64,000 nucleotides of DNA, taken from NCBI GenBank assembly GCA_017464475.1, contig JAFTZQ010000022.1, forward strand, positions 24,288 to 88,287. The letters run 5' to 3'. Source of the DNA: Paludibacteraceae bacterium (GTDB lineage: Bacteria; Bacteroidota; Bacteroidia; Bacteroidales; Paludibacteraceae). The position numbers and the translations under genes were made by a program. The notes beneath the pieces are model-generated. The model made no database searches. It saw only the letters and a program-made list of their open reading frames with translations, and had not been told where the DNA came from. Positions within the stretch are counted from its first letter, which is position 1. Every line of letters starts with the position of its first letter. This document shows, one piece after another, positions 8,675 to 16,542 of the stretch.

Positions 8675-9700
8675 TTACCATTCCAGCAATACTTTGCCGC
8701 ATTGCCCGCTTACCATGACGTCGAAGCCCTTTTGGAAGTCCTCGAATTGGAATCGGTGGGTGATGACCGGACTGAGGTCCAAGCCTCCGAGCAACATCTG
8801 CTCCATCTGGTACCAAGTCTCCCACATGCGGCGTCCGGTGATGCCTTTGATGGTCAGGGCGTTGAAGATCACATCGGACCAATTGACCTTGGTGTCACTC
8901 GGCAGTATACCTAATTGGGCAATGTTGGCACCTTTATACATATGTGCGATCATGTCGTTGAATGCCGCAGGCGCACCGCTCATCTCTAGTCCCACATCGA
9001 AACCTTTGATGCCTAATTGCTTCATCGCGCCTTCAATAGTCTCGCCCTTTGAGCCATCCACCGTCAGCGTCGCACCCATCTTCTTGGCGATCTCCAGCCG
9101 AAGCGGGTTGATGTCCGTCACCACAATATGTTTGGCTCCGGCGTAGCGGCAAATGCCTGCTGCCATCGTACCGATGAGTCCTGCTCCCGTGATCAGCACA
9201 TCTTCGCCCAAGAGCGGAAAAGCAAGAGCTGTATGGGTGGCGTTGCCGAACGGATCCATGATCGCTGCGAAATCATCGGGGATCTCCGGACGCAACTTAA
9301 CCACATTACTCTCCGGGATCGTCACGTACTCCGCGAAACAACCGTCTTTGCCCATGATACCCACCGAGATCGTGTTCTCGCACACATGTCCCATGCCTCT
9401 GCGGCAGTTGCGGCAGTGTCCGCAAACGATATGTCCTTCCGCCGTGACGCGTTCGCCGACCTTGAAATTGCGCACACCTGCTCCCACTTCGGCTACGATA
9501 CCCACAAACTCATGTCCCATCGTATAAGGCGGTTTGCAGTGGCTTTGCGACCATGCGTCCCATTTATACATGTGCAGGTCTGTTCCGCAGATAGCGGCTT
9601 TGATGACCTTGATCAGCACGTCGTTCACGCCCACTTCCGGCATCGGCACTTCTTCCATCCAAATGCCCGGCTCCGCATATTTCTTAACTAACGCTTTCAT
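8675..9700 (-). CDS. tdh: L-threonine 3-dehydrogenase
   Basis: The enzyme oxidises L-threonine to 2-amino-3-ketobutyrate with NAD+, the first step of threonine degradation to glycine. The 341-residue zinc alcohol-dehydrogenase-type protein shows the catalytic zinc site CGTDLHMYKWD and GHEFVGIV, four structural-zinc cysteines in CGHCRNCRRGMGHVC, and the Rossmann motif GAGLIGTMAAG. The frame is open upstream into the nonamer array and kbl, but MKALVKKYAEPG is the family start and is used here. It follows kbl, whose product handles the unstable intermediate. Confidence 0.95.
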   Translation of the reverse strand: MKALVKKYAEPGIWMEEVPMPEVGVNDVLIKVIKAAICGTDLHMYKWDAWSQSHCKPPYTMGHEFVGIVAEVGAGVRNFKVGERVTAEGHIVCGHCRNCRRGMGHVCENTISVGIMGKDGCFAEYVTIPESNVVKLRPEIPDDFAAIMDPFGNATHTALAFPLLGEDVLITGAGLIGTMAAGICRYAGAKHIVVTDINPLRLEIAKKMGATLTVDGSKGETIEGAMKQLGIKGFDVGLEMSGAPAAFNDMIAHMYKGANIAQLGILPSDTKVNWSDVIFNALTIKGITGRRMWETWYQMEQMLLGGLDLSPVITHRFQFEDFQKGFDVMVSGQCGKVLLEW

Positions 9701-9705
9701 TTTTT

Positions 9706-9748
9706 CTAGTTTATCTAGTTTAACTAGTTCTTCTAGTTTGACTAGTTC
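9706..9748 (-). repeat. Nonamer array (CTAGTTTAT) between kbl and tdh
   Basis: Five units of CTAGTTNNN. The TAG stop codon of kbl (9742-9744) lies inside the array, and the tdh start codon lies six bases beyond it. Confidence 0.9.
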
Positions 9749-10938
9749 TTTTTCAATACTGCAAGTTCCGTGCCAATCTTTGTAAAGGCGGCGATACATT
9801 TATCCAATTGTTCGCGCGTGTGAGCCGCAGAAACCTGCACGCGGATACGCGCCTGACCTTTCGGAACGACCGGATAATAGAAGCCCGTGACGTATATTCC
9901 TTCTTTCTGGAGAGCCGCAGCAAACTCCTGACTCAGCCGTGCGTCATACAGCATAACTGCGCAGATAGCGGACTGCGTCGGCTTGATATCAAATCCTGCC
10001 GCTTTCATCTTTTCTACGAAGTACGCCGTGTTCTCGTGCAGACGGTCCTGCAACTCGTTGCTCCGTGTCAAAATCTCAAACGTCTTGATACCTGCCGCAG
10101 CAATCATCGGCGGAATGGAGTTCGAGAACAGATACGGACGGCTGCGCTGACGCAGAAGATCAATGATCTCTTTCTTACCCGTGGTGAAACCGCCTACCGA
10201 ACCGCCGAACGCTTTGCCAAGCGTGCCGGTGATAATCTCCACTTTGCCGCGCATGTTGTACAGCTCGGTCACACCGTGTCCGGTCTTGCCGACTACACCT
10301 GCCGAGTGGCTCTCATCCACCATGACCAGCGCGTTGTATTTCTGCGCCAGTTCATAAATCTTATCCAGCGGACACACGTTTCCGTCCATGGAGAACACAC
10401 CGTCCGTTGCGATAATACGGAAACGCTGTGCCTGCGCTTTCTTCAGTTGCTCCTCCAAGTCCGCCATGTCGCCGTTCGCATAACGGTAACGAACCGCCTT
10501 GCAGAGCCGTACGCCATCGATGATAGAAGCGTGGTTGAGGGCGTCGGAGATGATCGCATCTTCTTCGGTCAGCAGCGGTTCAAACAAACCGCCGTTCGCG
10601 TCAAAGCACGCCGCATAAAGGATCGTGTCTTCCGTTCCGAAGAAATCGGAGATCACCTTCTCCAGCTCTTTGTGCGTGTCCTGCGTGCCGCAGATAAAAC
10701 GCACAGAAGCCATTCCGTAGCCGCGTGCGTCCATACGCGCCTTCGCTGCCTCAATCAACTCTTTATTGTCCGCCAAACCCAGATAGTTATTCGCACAGAA
10801 GTTGATCACTTCCTGTCCGCCTTCTACTTTGATTCCGCTTGACTGCGGAGTGATGATCACCCGCTCGTTCTTATATAGTCCTGCTTCCTTGATCTCCGCC
10901 AAGGTCTGCTGCAGGTGTTTCTGAAATTCCTGATACAT
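9742..10938 (-). CDS. kbl: Glycine C-acetyltransferase (2-amino-3-ketobutyrate CoA ligase)
   Basis: The PLP enzyme cleaves 2-amino-3-ketobutyrate with CoA to glycine and acetyl-CoA. The protein has 398 residues and the alpha-oxoamine synthase features NFCANNYLGLADN, DESHSAGVVG and the PLP-lysine motif GTLGKAFGGSVGG. It is next to tdh, so the two genes form the complete threonine to glycine route. The upstream gdhA would dispose of or supply amino nitrogen. The stop codon is supplied by the nonamer array. Confidence 0.96.
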   Translation of the reverse strand: MYQEFQKHLQQTLAEIKEAGLYKNERVIITPQSSGIKVEGGQEVINFCANNYLGLADNKELIEAAKARMDARGYGMASVRFICGTQDTHKELEKVISDFFGTEDTILYAACFDANGGLFEPLLTEEDAIISDALNHASIIDGVRLCKAVRYRYANGDMADLEEQLKKAQAQRFRIIATDGVFSMDGNVCPLDKIYELAQKYNALVMVDESHSAGVVGKTGHGVTELYNMRGKVEIITGTLGKAFGGSVGGFTTGKKEIIDLLRQRSRPYLFSNSIPPMIAAAGIKTFEILTRSNELQDRLHENTAYFVEKMKAAGFDIKPTQSAICAVMLYDARLSQEFAAALQKEGIYVTGFYYPVVPKGQARIRVQVSAAHTREQLDKCIAAFTKIGTELAVLKKN

Positions 10939-10942
10939 AGTT

Positions 10943-10976
10943 GTTTTGTCGCTTAGTACTTTGTCCCTTTGTCACT
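10943..10976 (-). repeat. Degenerate short repeat between gdhA and kbl
   Basis: Loose heptads TTTTGTC, ACTTTGTCCC and TTTGTCAC fill the 38-base spacer. The repeat is weaker than the other arrays. Confidence 0.5.
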
Positions 10977-12320
10977 TTAAATGATTCCTTGCTCCAACAT
11001 AGCTGTCGCCACTTTCATGAATCCGGCGATGTTCGCGCCCTTCACATAATCGATCGTGCCGTCTTTCTGCGTGCCGTAACGAACACATTGTTCATGAATC
11101 GACTCCATGATATGATGCAGTCGCTCATCCACCTCTTTTCCTGTCCAACTCAGGTGCTCGGCGTTCTGGGTCATTTCCAGACCGCTTGTAGCCACACCGC
11201 CTGCGTTAACCGCCTTGCCCGGTGCAAAGAGCACTCCGTTGTGTTGGAAGAAATGAATTGCTCCCGGCTGGCAGCCCATGTTCGAAACCTCGCAGCAACA
11301 CCAGCAACCGTTTGCCTTCAGCTCCTTTGCGTCCTCTTCGCTCAACTCGTTCTGGAACGCACACGGTAGCGCTATGTCGCACGGTACCGACCATGCCTTC
11401 TTGCCTGCAGTAAACGCACAGAGCTCCGGGAACTTATCCGCCATGTCTTGCACTTTATTGCGATTCGAAGCACGCATAACGAGCATATAATCAATCATCT
11501 CTTTGGTAATACCACTCTTAATTACCACTACGCCGTCCGGTCCGCTGATTGCTACTACTTGCGCGCCCAACTCAACCGCTTTCGTCGCAGCTCCCCAAGC
11601 CACATTACCGAAGCCCGAAATAGCCACTTTCTTTCCCTTGATATCTTTGCCGGCTTTGTGCAGCAGGTGTTGCGTGAAATAGAGTGCGCCGAAACCGGTT
11701 GCTTCCGGTCGCAGGATACTTCCGCCCCAAGTCATTCCTTTGCCTGTCAAAACGCCTGTATGGTATTCGCGCGCGAGCTTCTGATACATTCCGTTCAAGA
11801 ATCCGATCTCGCGTCCGCCGACACCCACATCGCCTGCCGGAATATCTTGATCGGGACCGATGCAACGCCATAACTCCAGCATGAACGCTTGGCAGAATCG
11901 CATAATCTCCGCGTCGCTCTTACCTACCGGATCAAAGTCCGAACCGCCTTTCGCGCCACCCATCGGCAGCGTCGTCAGCGCGTTCTTGAACGTCTGCTCG
12001 AAGCCTAAGAACTTCAGCATCGATGGCGTCACGGCTCTATGGAAACGCAAACCGCCTTTGTACGGACCGATCGCGCTGTTGAACTGAACGCGGTAACCGA
12101 GGTTCGTCTGCACTTCGCCCTGATCATCAATCCATGTCACGCGAAATGTAAAGATTCGATCCGGCTCCACCATCCGCTCCACGATCTTCGCCTGCTCAAA
12201 CTCCGGGTGTTGGTTGTACACCTCTTCGATCGACTCCAATACTTCCTGAACCGCCTGCAGGTACTCTGCTTCCCCCGGGTGTTTCGCAGCCAAACGCTGC
12301 ATAATGTCTTGTACTTTCAT
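10977..12320 (-). CDS. gdhA: Glutamate dehydrogenase (hexameric, probably NADP-specific)
   Basis: The enzyme interconverts glutamate with 2-oxoglutarate and ammonium. The 447-residue protein has the family motifs GPYKGGLRFH, the catalytic-lysine segment LPMGGAKGGSDFDP and the Rossmann segment ISGFGNVAWGA. The start MKVQDIMQRLAAKHPGE is the usual one; the open frame upstream crosses the NUDIX gene. Oddities are the run NGCWCCCEVSNMGCQPG, where most relatives have a C- or G-E-G/S-ANMP sequence, giving five cysteines in about 14 residues. It follows the NUDIX gene by 13 bases and was probably co-transcribed from the promoter at 12918-12949. Confidence 0.95.
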   Translation of the reverse strand: MKVQDIMQRLAAKHPGEAEYLQAVQEVLESIEEVYNQHPEFEQAKIVERMVEPDRIFTFRVTWIDDQGEVQTNLGYRVQFNSAIGPYKGGLRFHRAVTPSMLKFLGFEQTFKNALTTLPMGGAKGGSDFDPVGKSDAEIMRFCQAFMLELWRCIGPDQDIPAGDVGVGGREIGFLNGMYQKLAREYHTGVLTGKGMTWGGSILRPEATGFGALYFTQHLLHKAGKDIKGKKVAISGFGNVAWGAATKAVELGAQVVAISGPDGVVVIKSGITKEMIDYMLVMRASNRNKVQDMADKFPELCAFTAGKKAWSVPCDIALPCAFQNELSEEDAKELKANGCWCCCEVSNMGCQPGAIHFFQHNGVLFAPGKAVNAGGVATSGLEMTQNAEHLSWTGKEVDERLHHIMESIHEQCVRYGTQKDGTIDYVKGANIAGFMKVATAMLEQGII

Positions 12321-12333
12321 TATTTTGTGTTTT

Positions 12334-12894
12334 TTATGGTTGATTAAGTGCAAAGTATTTCCACAGCGGCGCGGCATGCAGCGCTTGGATGATCTCTCCG
12401 TCTTCCAGCATTTCTCGAACCTGCTCCTTCTCCATGATATCCACATGAATGTCCTCTGTCGCCTCCTGGTGTTGTTCGCGGCGTTTCTCCACGCCCGTTG
12501 CCAAAAACGTATAAGAAAGGTTATTATGATTCGTCGGATTCGGCGAAAGGGTCATGAACAAGCTCCATTCCCCACCCTCGTATCCGGTTTCTTCGCTCAA
12601 CTCGCGTTTAGCTGCCTCCAGCGGCGTCTCACCCGGATCGATCACACCTGCCACCAGCTCATAATGGGTCTCACCCAGCGCGTGACGGTATTGATCGACC
12701 ATGACCATCTTGCCTTCTTTGGTAATGGCAACCACGTTAACCCAGTTCGGAAACTCCAACACGAACCATGTTGGTATCTGCTTGCCCGAAGGCAACTCCA
12801 CGCACTCCTGACGCACAGACAGCCACGGTCCCAACCGCAGTATATTCTCGCTGTGCACTACACGCCATGGACGATTATCAATTTTCGGATACAT
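12334..12894 (-). CDS. NUDIX hydrolase, ADP-ribose pyrophosphatase-like
   Basis: The 186-residue protein contains a complete Nudix box, GVIDPGETPLEAAKRELSEETG, which fits GX5EX7REUXEEXGU. The N-terminal part, with WVNVVAITKEGKMVMVDQYRH, resembles ADP-ribose pyrophosphatases, which hydrolyse ADP-ribose to AMP and ribose 5-phosphate. The exact substrate is not determined by the sequence. It is the first gene of the minus-strand series and lies directly downstream of a strong promoter. Confidence 0.88.
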   Translation of the reverse strand: MYPKIDNRPWRVVHSENILRLGPWLSVRQECVELPSGKQIPTWFVLEFPNWVNVVAITKEGKMVMVDQYRHALGETHYELVAGVIDPGETPLEAAKRELSEETGYEGGEWSLFMTLSPNPTNHNNLSYTFLATGVEKRREQHQEATEDIHVDIMEKEQVREMLEDGEIIQALHAAPLWKYFALNQP

Positions 12895-12917
12895 TGCTAT
12901 TCTTCCAATTTTGCCTG

Positions 12918-12949
12918 CAAAATTACTACTTTTTTTTCATATATGCAAG
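12918..12949 (-). promoter_or_regulatory. Promoter of the nudix-gdhA-kbl-tdh series
   Basis: On the minus strand CTTG (12946-12949) and TAATTTTG (12918-12925) are spaced by 20 nt. The -33 element is extended by CATATATG and an A-tract. Confidence 0.8.
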
Positions 12950-12997
12950 TGCGCGCGCGTTTTCTATAAAAAAAAGTGCAATTTTACGAAGCCGGAA

Positions 12998-13029
12998 TTT
13001 GGATATATGGGATTTTTGTTGTATTTTTG
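12998..13029 (+). promoter_or_regulatory. Orphan promoter pointing into a gene-free block
   Basis: TTTG at 12998-13001 and TATTTTTG at 13022-13029, spaced by 20 nt on the plus strand. No plus-strand gene follows; a structured block and a terminator do. Confidence 0.65.
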
Positions 13030-13101
13030 TACCAGATTTGGGAGAAAGTTTTCTTTGCGCCCTTTTCTTGCGCTTTTCTCCCGGTCACGGCAGCCGAATC
13101 T

Positions 13102-13150
13102 CCCCCTAATCACCCCGTAATAACCCCCTAATCACCCCCTTATCACCCCC
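13102..13150 (-). repeat. C/G-tract repeat, G-quadruplex capable
   Basis: Five runs of four or five C, separated by 7-8 bases (CCCCCTAATCACCCC pattern repeated). The complementary strand has matching G-runs that could form a G-quadruplex. Confidence 0.7.
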
Positions 13151-13218
13151 TTTTGAGTGCTAAAAAAGAGGGAAAAGAAAGGACGGATATACGGAAGAAT
13201 GGAGGCGAGGACGGGAGG

Positions 13219-13263
13219 GGCGGGCAATATTATTGCCCGGAAACTACCAAGAAAGAAAAAGCC
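13219..13263 (+). repeat. Dispersed hairpin element, copy A
   Basis: GGCGGGCAATATTATTGCCC is followed by GGAAACTACCAAGAA and an A-rich end. It matches copy B at 39438-39476 outside and inside the stem, with one compensatory base-pair change. Confidence 0.75.
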
Positions 13264-13266
13264 GAC

Positions 13267-13332
13267 TGGCAGACGGCGAAACTGCCAAGGATATAAAGCC
13301 ACATGGCAGACGGCGAAACTGCCAAGGATATA
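13267..13332 (+). repeat. Two 29-base direct repeats, each a hairpin
   Basis: Identical copies at 13267-13295 and 13304-13332, 37 bases apart. Each carries TGGCAG and CTGCCA as a stem with a nine-base loop, then AAGGATATA. Confidence 0.9.
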
Positions 13333-13405
13333 TGGGCGGCATGTTATACCGTGTAATGGATGCTGTAGAAAACCCGATTTAATCGGGCGCAAGGGAAGAA
13401 AGAAA

Positions 13406-13442
13406 AAGAACCGATTCCTTATACGATGGAGTCGGTTCTTTT
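13406..13442. terminator. Bidirectional intrinsic terminator
   Basis: AAGAACCGATTCC (13406-13418) pairs with GGAGTCGGTTCTT (13428-13440) with one mismatch, and there are T-runs on both sides. It would end the gene at 13463 from the right and the candidate RNA from the left. Confidence 0.85.
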
Positions 13443-13462
13443 CATTAATAACAGAGGATAAT

Positions 13463-14527
13463 TTACCAATTATCTCCTCCAGTCGTTCCGCCACCCGAAT
13501 ATGGATTTACGGGCATAGGCTGCTCCGATGAGCCATTGAGTGCATTGGTATATGTATTGATAAGTGCCTCTATTGCTGCGTCTCCAGAAAGGCCACTCAG
13601 TATAGCCTGTTGATATGCGATGGTGCCTTGTTCGAAACAATACTCATTTTTATTTAATTTGACAGCTAATTTGTTATTCTTGCAATATTCATCCCACTCT
13701 GTCGGATGTGTTTTGGAATATGATTCTAAATCCATGATTAATTGACTGTATTGTTCATTTGTGAGAGCTACATTAGTCGTTTTGTTATTATTGGAAACAT
13801 TCAATCTCCCTTTTTTAAGTTTATTCAGAGGTAACATAATCATTCTACCGCCGAAGTCAACTTTAACCATTGGACGAACTATCACAGAGCTGCCATTTTT
13901 AGATATACGGAACTCCAATTTGGCTCCTTTTTCTGCAGACAGAGGACGAATCGAAATGATGCTTGCCACTTTCTTATCAAAAGCAGACAAAATTTTTGCT
14001 TCTGTTTCTGTTACATAAGCAAAAGGAGTGGTACCAAGATATTCAAACTCAGGGTTAGGATTAGAACGTGTTATTGCTCTATATTCTACCGTCGCTCCAT
14101 CATAATCATGATCTGCTGCATAAAAATTAAGAACTGGCTTCCCATATGCGAGAATATTGAAATCGTTTGTTCCCCTACTCTCACTATATTCTACACTCAC
14201 GCTTGGTGAATATTGCCCGTATGATTGGTTGTTGCCAGCTTGTCCGGAACCGTCATCCCAACCAACATGACCCGTATTGTTCATCGGCTGTTCTTGAACT
14301 TGAGAAGCGGAAGGAGGAGTAACATACCGACCATCATCATACAATACACCCTCCACATCGGCAGACTGGATGGATTTCGCCTGACCATCTTGTGTGTATA
14401 GTACGTTTTCCGGAGTAATTGACTCTACTTTTACATCTTCAATGTTACCATTGGAACGTGTAACAATAATGTCAGCGTATGCCGCAAACGGAAGCGATAT
14501 ACACAAAACTAATAGTAATCGTTTCAT
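13463..14527 (-). CDS. Secreted protein of unknown function
   Basis: Not a recognised family. The 354-residue product starts with signal peptide MKRLLLVLCISLPFAAYA. The N-terminal region DIIVTRSNGNIEDVKVESITPENVLY resembles short beta-strand sequences seen before lipoprotein domains in Bacteroidota. A middle part (about residues 130-215), with YDGATVEYRAITRSNPNPEF and LGTTPFAY, is similar to the C-terminal domain of the upstream lipoprotein, so the two genes share a domain. The C-terminal 30 residues are rich in Gly, Pro and Thr. It is the last gene of a three-gene envelope operon and ends at the terminator at 13406-13442. Confidence 0.75.
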   Translation of the reverse strand: MKRLLLVLCISLPFAAYADIIVTRSNGNIEDVKVESITPENVLYTQDGQAKSIQSADVEGVLYDDGRYVTPPSASQVQEQPMNNTGHVGWDDGSGQAGNNQSYGQYSPSVSVEYSESRGTNDFNILAYGKPVLNFYAADHDYDGATVEYRAITRSNPNPEFEYLGTTPFAYVTETEAKILSAFDKKVASIISIRPLSAEKGAKLEFRISKNGSSVIVRPMVKVDFGGRMIMLPLNKLKKGRLNVSNNNKTTNVALTNEQYSQLIMDLESYSKTHPTEWDEYCKNNKLAVKLNKNEYCFEQGTIAYQQAILSGLSGDAAIEALINTYTNALNGSSEQPMPVNPYSGGGTTGGDNW

Positions 14528-14544
14528 AATCTCTTATATTTTAT

Positions 14545-15516
14545 TTATTCATCTTCAGGAACCAGACGGAACATATAACTAATGTCTTGTTCATCAATGA
14601 TTGAACGAACATCATATTTGCGCGTTTGCGTCATATACCCCTTCTTGCTCACCTTGATTTCTATTTGTACAAGTCCAGAATTATTATACGTTAGACCCTT
14701 TATATCCAATGTCTCTGTTCCTTCGTACGGAGTGGTCTCCAGATATTTGTAGTTCTGGTTCTTCACCTCCGGTGTTTTGGAAATGACGCGCCACTCCACA
14801 TCTGCTCCTTGCGGACGAGAGTTCACATTCCAATGAACTACCAAATGTTCTAGAGCGGTATTACCCTCACCTGCCACTTTCTTGTTGCCCTCTTTGCTCG
14901 GGTCATTGGAACGATGGAGGAAATAAGCAATTCTATCCCAATCCACATCGTCCAAAGCAGTTACAAATGCTTGGTTAATAGCCTGCTGGGCAAGTGAAAG
15001 AGAGGATGCGCTTCCATACACACTTGCACGTCCTGCTATCTCTGTAGTCGGATAAACGATAGAGCGGTTGTGATCAAAGACCTTAACATCCATGATAACT
15101 GTTCCTTGCCATCCTATGCCGGAAAGCCAGTCGGTGTGGAATTCCTTAATTGTGACCTGCATGAGGTAGTCTGTAGCAACATCGGCATCCATGTTGAAGC
15201 CCATTACACGCATGTAGCGGCGCATGCCTTCCGGTATAAATGAACCTATACCCGGATTAGCGTGGATAATTGGACGAGAAGTCGCTGCTGCATCGTATAT
15301 CTGTAGCAAACGTTTGTCTGCACGTCCATCTTGGATATTCAGACGGATGCCATACTCTAAGTTAGCGTACTTGTCTGCCTGAGGCGTACGAGCCAAAGCC
15401 AGATTAAGATTGTACTCTTGCGGTTGAGGAGCCGGTGCTACATAGCGGTTAGAAGAACATGATGTTGCAGCCAACGCAATGCATGCCATAGCAGCTAGAA
15501 TTGTTTTTGTTTTCAT
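14545..15516 (-). CDS. Lipoprotein, YajG-like N-terminal part with PEGA-like C-terminal domain
   Basis: The 323-residue lipoprotein has signal MKTKTILAAMACIALAATSC and lipobox AATSC. Residues about 35-190 (YGIRLNIQDGRADKRLLQIYD, then YLMQVTIKEFHTDWLSGIGWQG) resemble YajG-like outer-membrane lipoproteins. Residues about 230-310 (PQGADVEWRVISKTPEV, LETTPYEGTETLDIKGL, IEIKVSKKGYMTQTRKYDV) look like a PEGA-type beta domain, which is also present in the downstream protein. Function unknown. Spacings of 17 and 25 bases to its neighbours indicate an operon. Confidence 0.75.
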   Translation of the reverse strand: MKTKTILAAMACIALAATSCSSNRYVAPAPQPQEYNLNLALARTPQADKYANLEYGIRLNIQDGRADKRLLQIYDAAATSRPIIHANPGIGSFIPEGMRRYMRVMGFNMDADVATDYLMQVTIKEFHTDWLSGIGWQGTVIMDVKVFDHNRSIVYPTTEIAGRASVYGSASSLSLAQQAINQAFVTALDDVDWDRIAYFLHRSNDPSKEGNKKVAGEGNTALEHLVVHWNVNSRPQGADVEWRVISKTPEVKNQNYKYLETTPYEGTETLDIKGLTYNNSGLVQIEIKVSKKGYMTQTRKYDVRSIIDEQDISYMFRLVPEDE

Positions 15517-15541
15517 GATTTAATGAATTTAAAGATTAAAC

Positions 15542-16108
15542 TTATTTTGCATCTGTTTTCAGTTTGATGAGTTTGGCAGAAACGGTAGTCTTAAGGACAA
15601 TATCTCTACCGCGTTGCTCTACATTTGTAGAGATTACCGGTTCGATAATTCCATCTGCCCCACGCACTTTTGCCGCATTAATGATTCGATAGATTGCCAG
15701 ATTACGAACCATATAATGGGGAGCGATTACATCGGTATACGTATCCTCATAATCGTTAGTTAGAAAACCAAAACGTGCGATACCATCAAAATCTGCTCTA
15801 TAATATCGACCGTTTTCTTCATCTACTTTGAAGACAATTTTGAACTCTCCGTTTTCTTCTGAAATAGTGATTTGTTTGCCCTTCCTCTGTGTGGAATAAA
15901 TAATAGTAGCATCGGCAGTTACCGTATTTACAATAGTGTAATCTGTCCCATGTTTGAGATTTAATTCATCTAAACGCACAGAATTGATAGTATTTATCGC
16001 TTCTGGCATCATCACATAGGGTGTTATATGCTGCTTCGTACCACACGAAGTCATTATGAACATGCATGCCATCGTCATGGATGCAATAATCAGTTTTTTG
16101 TTAAACAT
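15542..16108 (-). CDS. Lipoprotein of unknown function
   Basis: Not recognised. The 188-residue product has signal MFNKKLIIASMTMACMFIMTSC with lipobox MTSC. The mature part is mixed beta with a segment IYRIINAAKVRGADGIIEPV that resembles 'heavy-metal-binding-like' or YbjQ-like folds, but this is not strong enough for a family call. It is the first gene of the three-gene envelope operon, downstream of the structured RNA at 16199-16385 and the promoter at 16456-16487. The AT content is higher than that of the metabolic genes to the left. Confidence 0.7.
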   Translation of the reverse strand: MFNKKLIIASMTMACMFIMTSCGTKQHITPYVMMPEAINTINSVRLDELNLKHGTDYTIVNTVTADATIIYSTQRKGKQITISEENGEFKIVFKVDEENGRYYRADFDGIARFGFLTNDYEDTYTDVIAPHYMVRNLAIYRIINAAKVRGADGIIEPVISTNVEQRGRDIVLKTTVSAKLIKLKTDAK

Positions 16109-16138
16109 AATAAATGCATTTAATTTATGTTATCTCTA

Positions 16139-16191
16139 CTCACTTAACGGCTTTTCGAATACTCCGTTAGCTCGCTTTGGAATCAGAGTGA
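16139..16191 (-). other. Stem-loop between the structured RNA and the lipoprotein operon
   Basis: CTCACT and AGTGAG close a stem that encloses a second stem TAACGG/CCGTTA. It lies in the leader of the lipoprotein at 16108. Confidence 0.55.
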
Positions 16192-16198
16192 GGCACAT

Positions 16199-16385
16199 AA
16201 AAAGAGCGTGGAGCTAAGCTGCTTCAATCTGGGTCTAAAGGATTTGCTGGACTACCTAACACACCAAATCTATACGAACAAAGCCCACGCTTTAACGTGA
16301 GCATTTCGGCTTGTTCCTTGGTGTGTTTTAAGTCTTAAGATAAGTGTCCAGCTTTCTTAGACCCAAGTATTTGAGCTAAAACGCT
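16199..16385 (-). ncRNA. Large structured RNA, single extended hairpin (6S-like candidate)
   Basis: The block folds into one long interrupted rod: AGCGT/ACGCT at the base, AGCT/AGCT, TGGGTCTAA/TTAGACCCA (16230-16238 with 16356-16364), GCTGGAC/GTCCAGC, AACACACCAA/TTGGTGTGTT, GAACA-GCC/GGC-TTGTTC, and CACG/CGTG at the tip. Internal loops interrupt it, and the largest is about 17 nt on one side. A T-run (CTTTTTA) follows the closing stem on the minus strand, and a good promoter lies about 60 nt upstream on the same strand. The shape and length resemble 6S-type RNAs, but identity with Rfam 6S or Bacteroidales-1 cannot be shown by eye. It may instead be a cis-acting leader of the lipoprotein operon. 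Confidence 0.55.
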
Positions 16386-16455
16386 ATTATTTATGTATGT
16401 TGCCTTTTAGTTGTGATGTTTCATAGGCATATATTTTTAGTTTTTATTTTGGCTG

Positions 16456-16487
16456 CAAAGGTACAACAAAAAAATGACACTTGCAAA
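16456..16487 (-). promoter_or_regulatory. Promoter of the structured RNA and lipoprotein operon
   Basis: On the minus strand TTTG (16484-16487) and TACCTTTG (16456-16463) are spaced by 20 nt. Confidence 0.8.
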
Positions 16488-16542
16488 TAAAAGTGCCATT
16501 TTTAATGATTTTACGGATGTTTCCCGACTAATAGCGGAATGG

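Larger units (their letters stand above)
13036..13442 (+). ncRNA. Candidate non-coding RNA with its own promoter and terminator
   Basis: The stretch between the NUDIX promoter region and the convergent gene at 13463 has no credible protein. It begins at the expected start of the orphan promoter and contains, in order, a hairpin GGGAGAAAG/CTTTTCTCCC, a C-rich repeat (13102-13150), a hairpin GGGCAAT/ATTGCCC (about 13222-13238), two direct copies of a 29-base unit (13267-13295 and 13304-13332) each with a TGGCAG/CTGCCA hairpin, a palindrome CCCGATTTAATCGGG (13373-13387), and a terminator. The existence of a transcript is inferred from these parts only. Confidence 0.45.

Noticed and set aside
13157-13531. 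A 124-codon open frame in the gene-free block right of the NUDIX gene
   Set aside because: It runs through the intrinsic terminator and into the convergent gene, and it is a strongly basic low-complexity translation with no family features.
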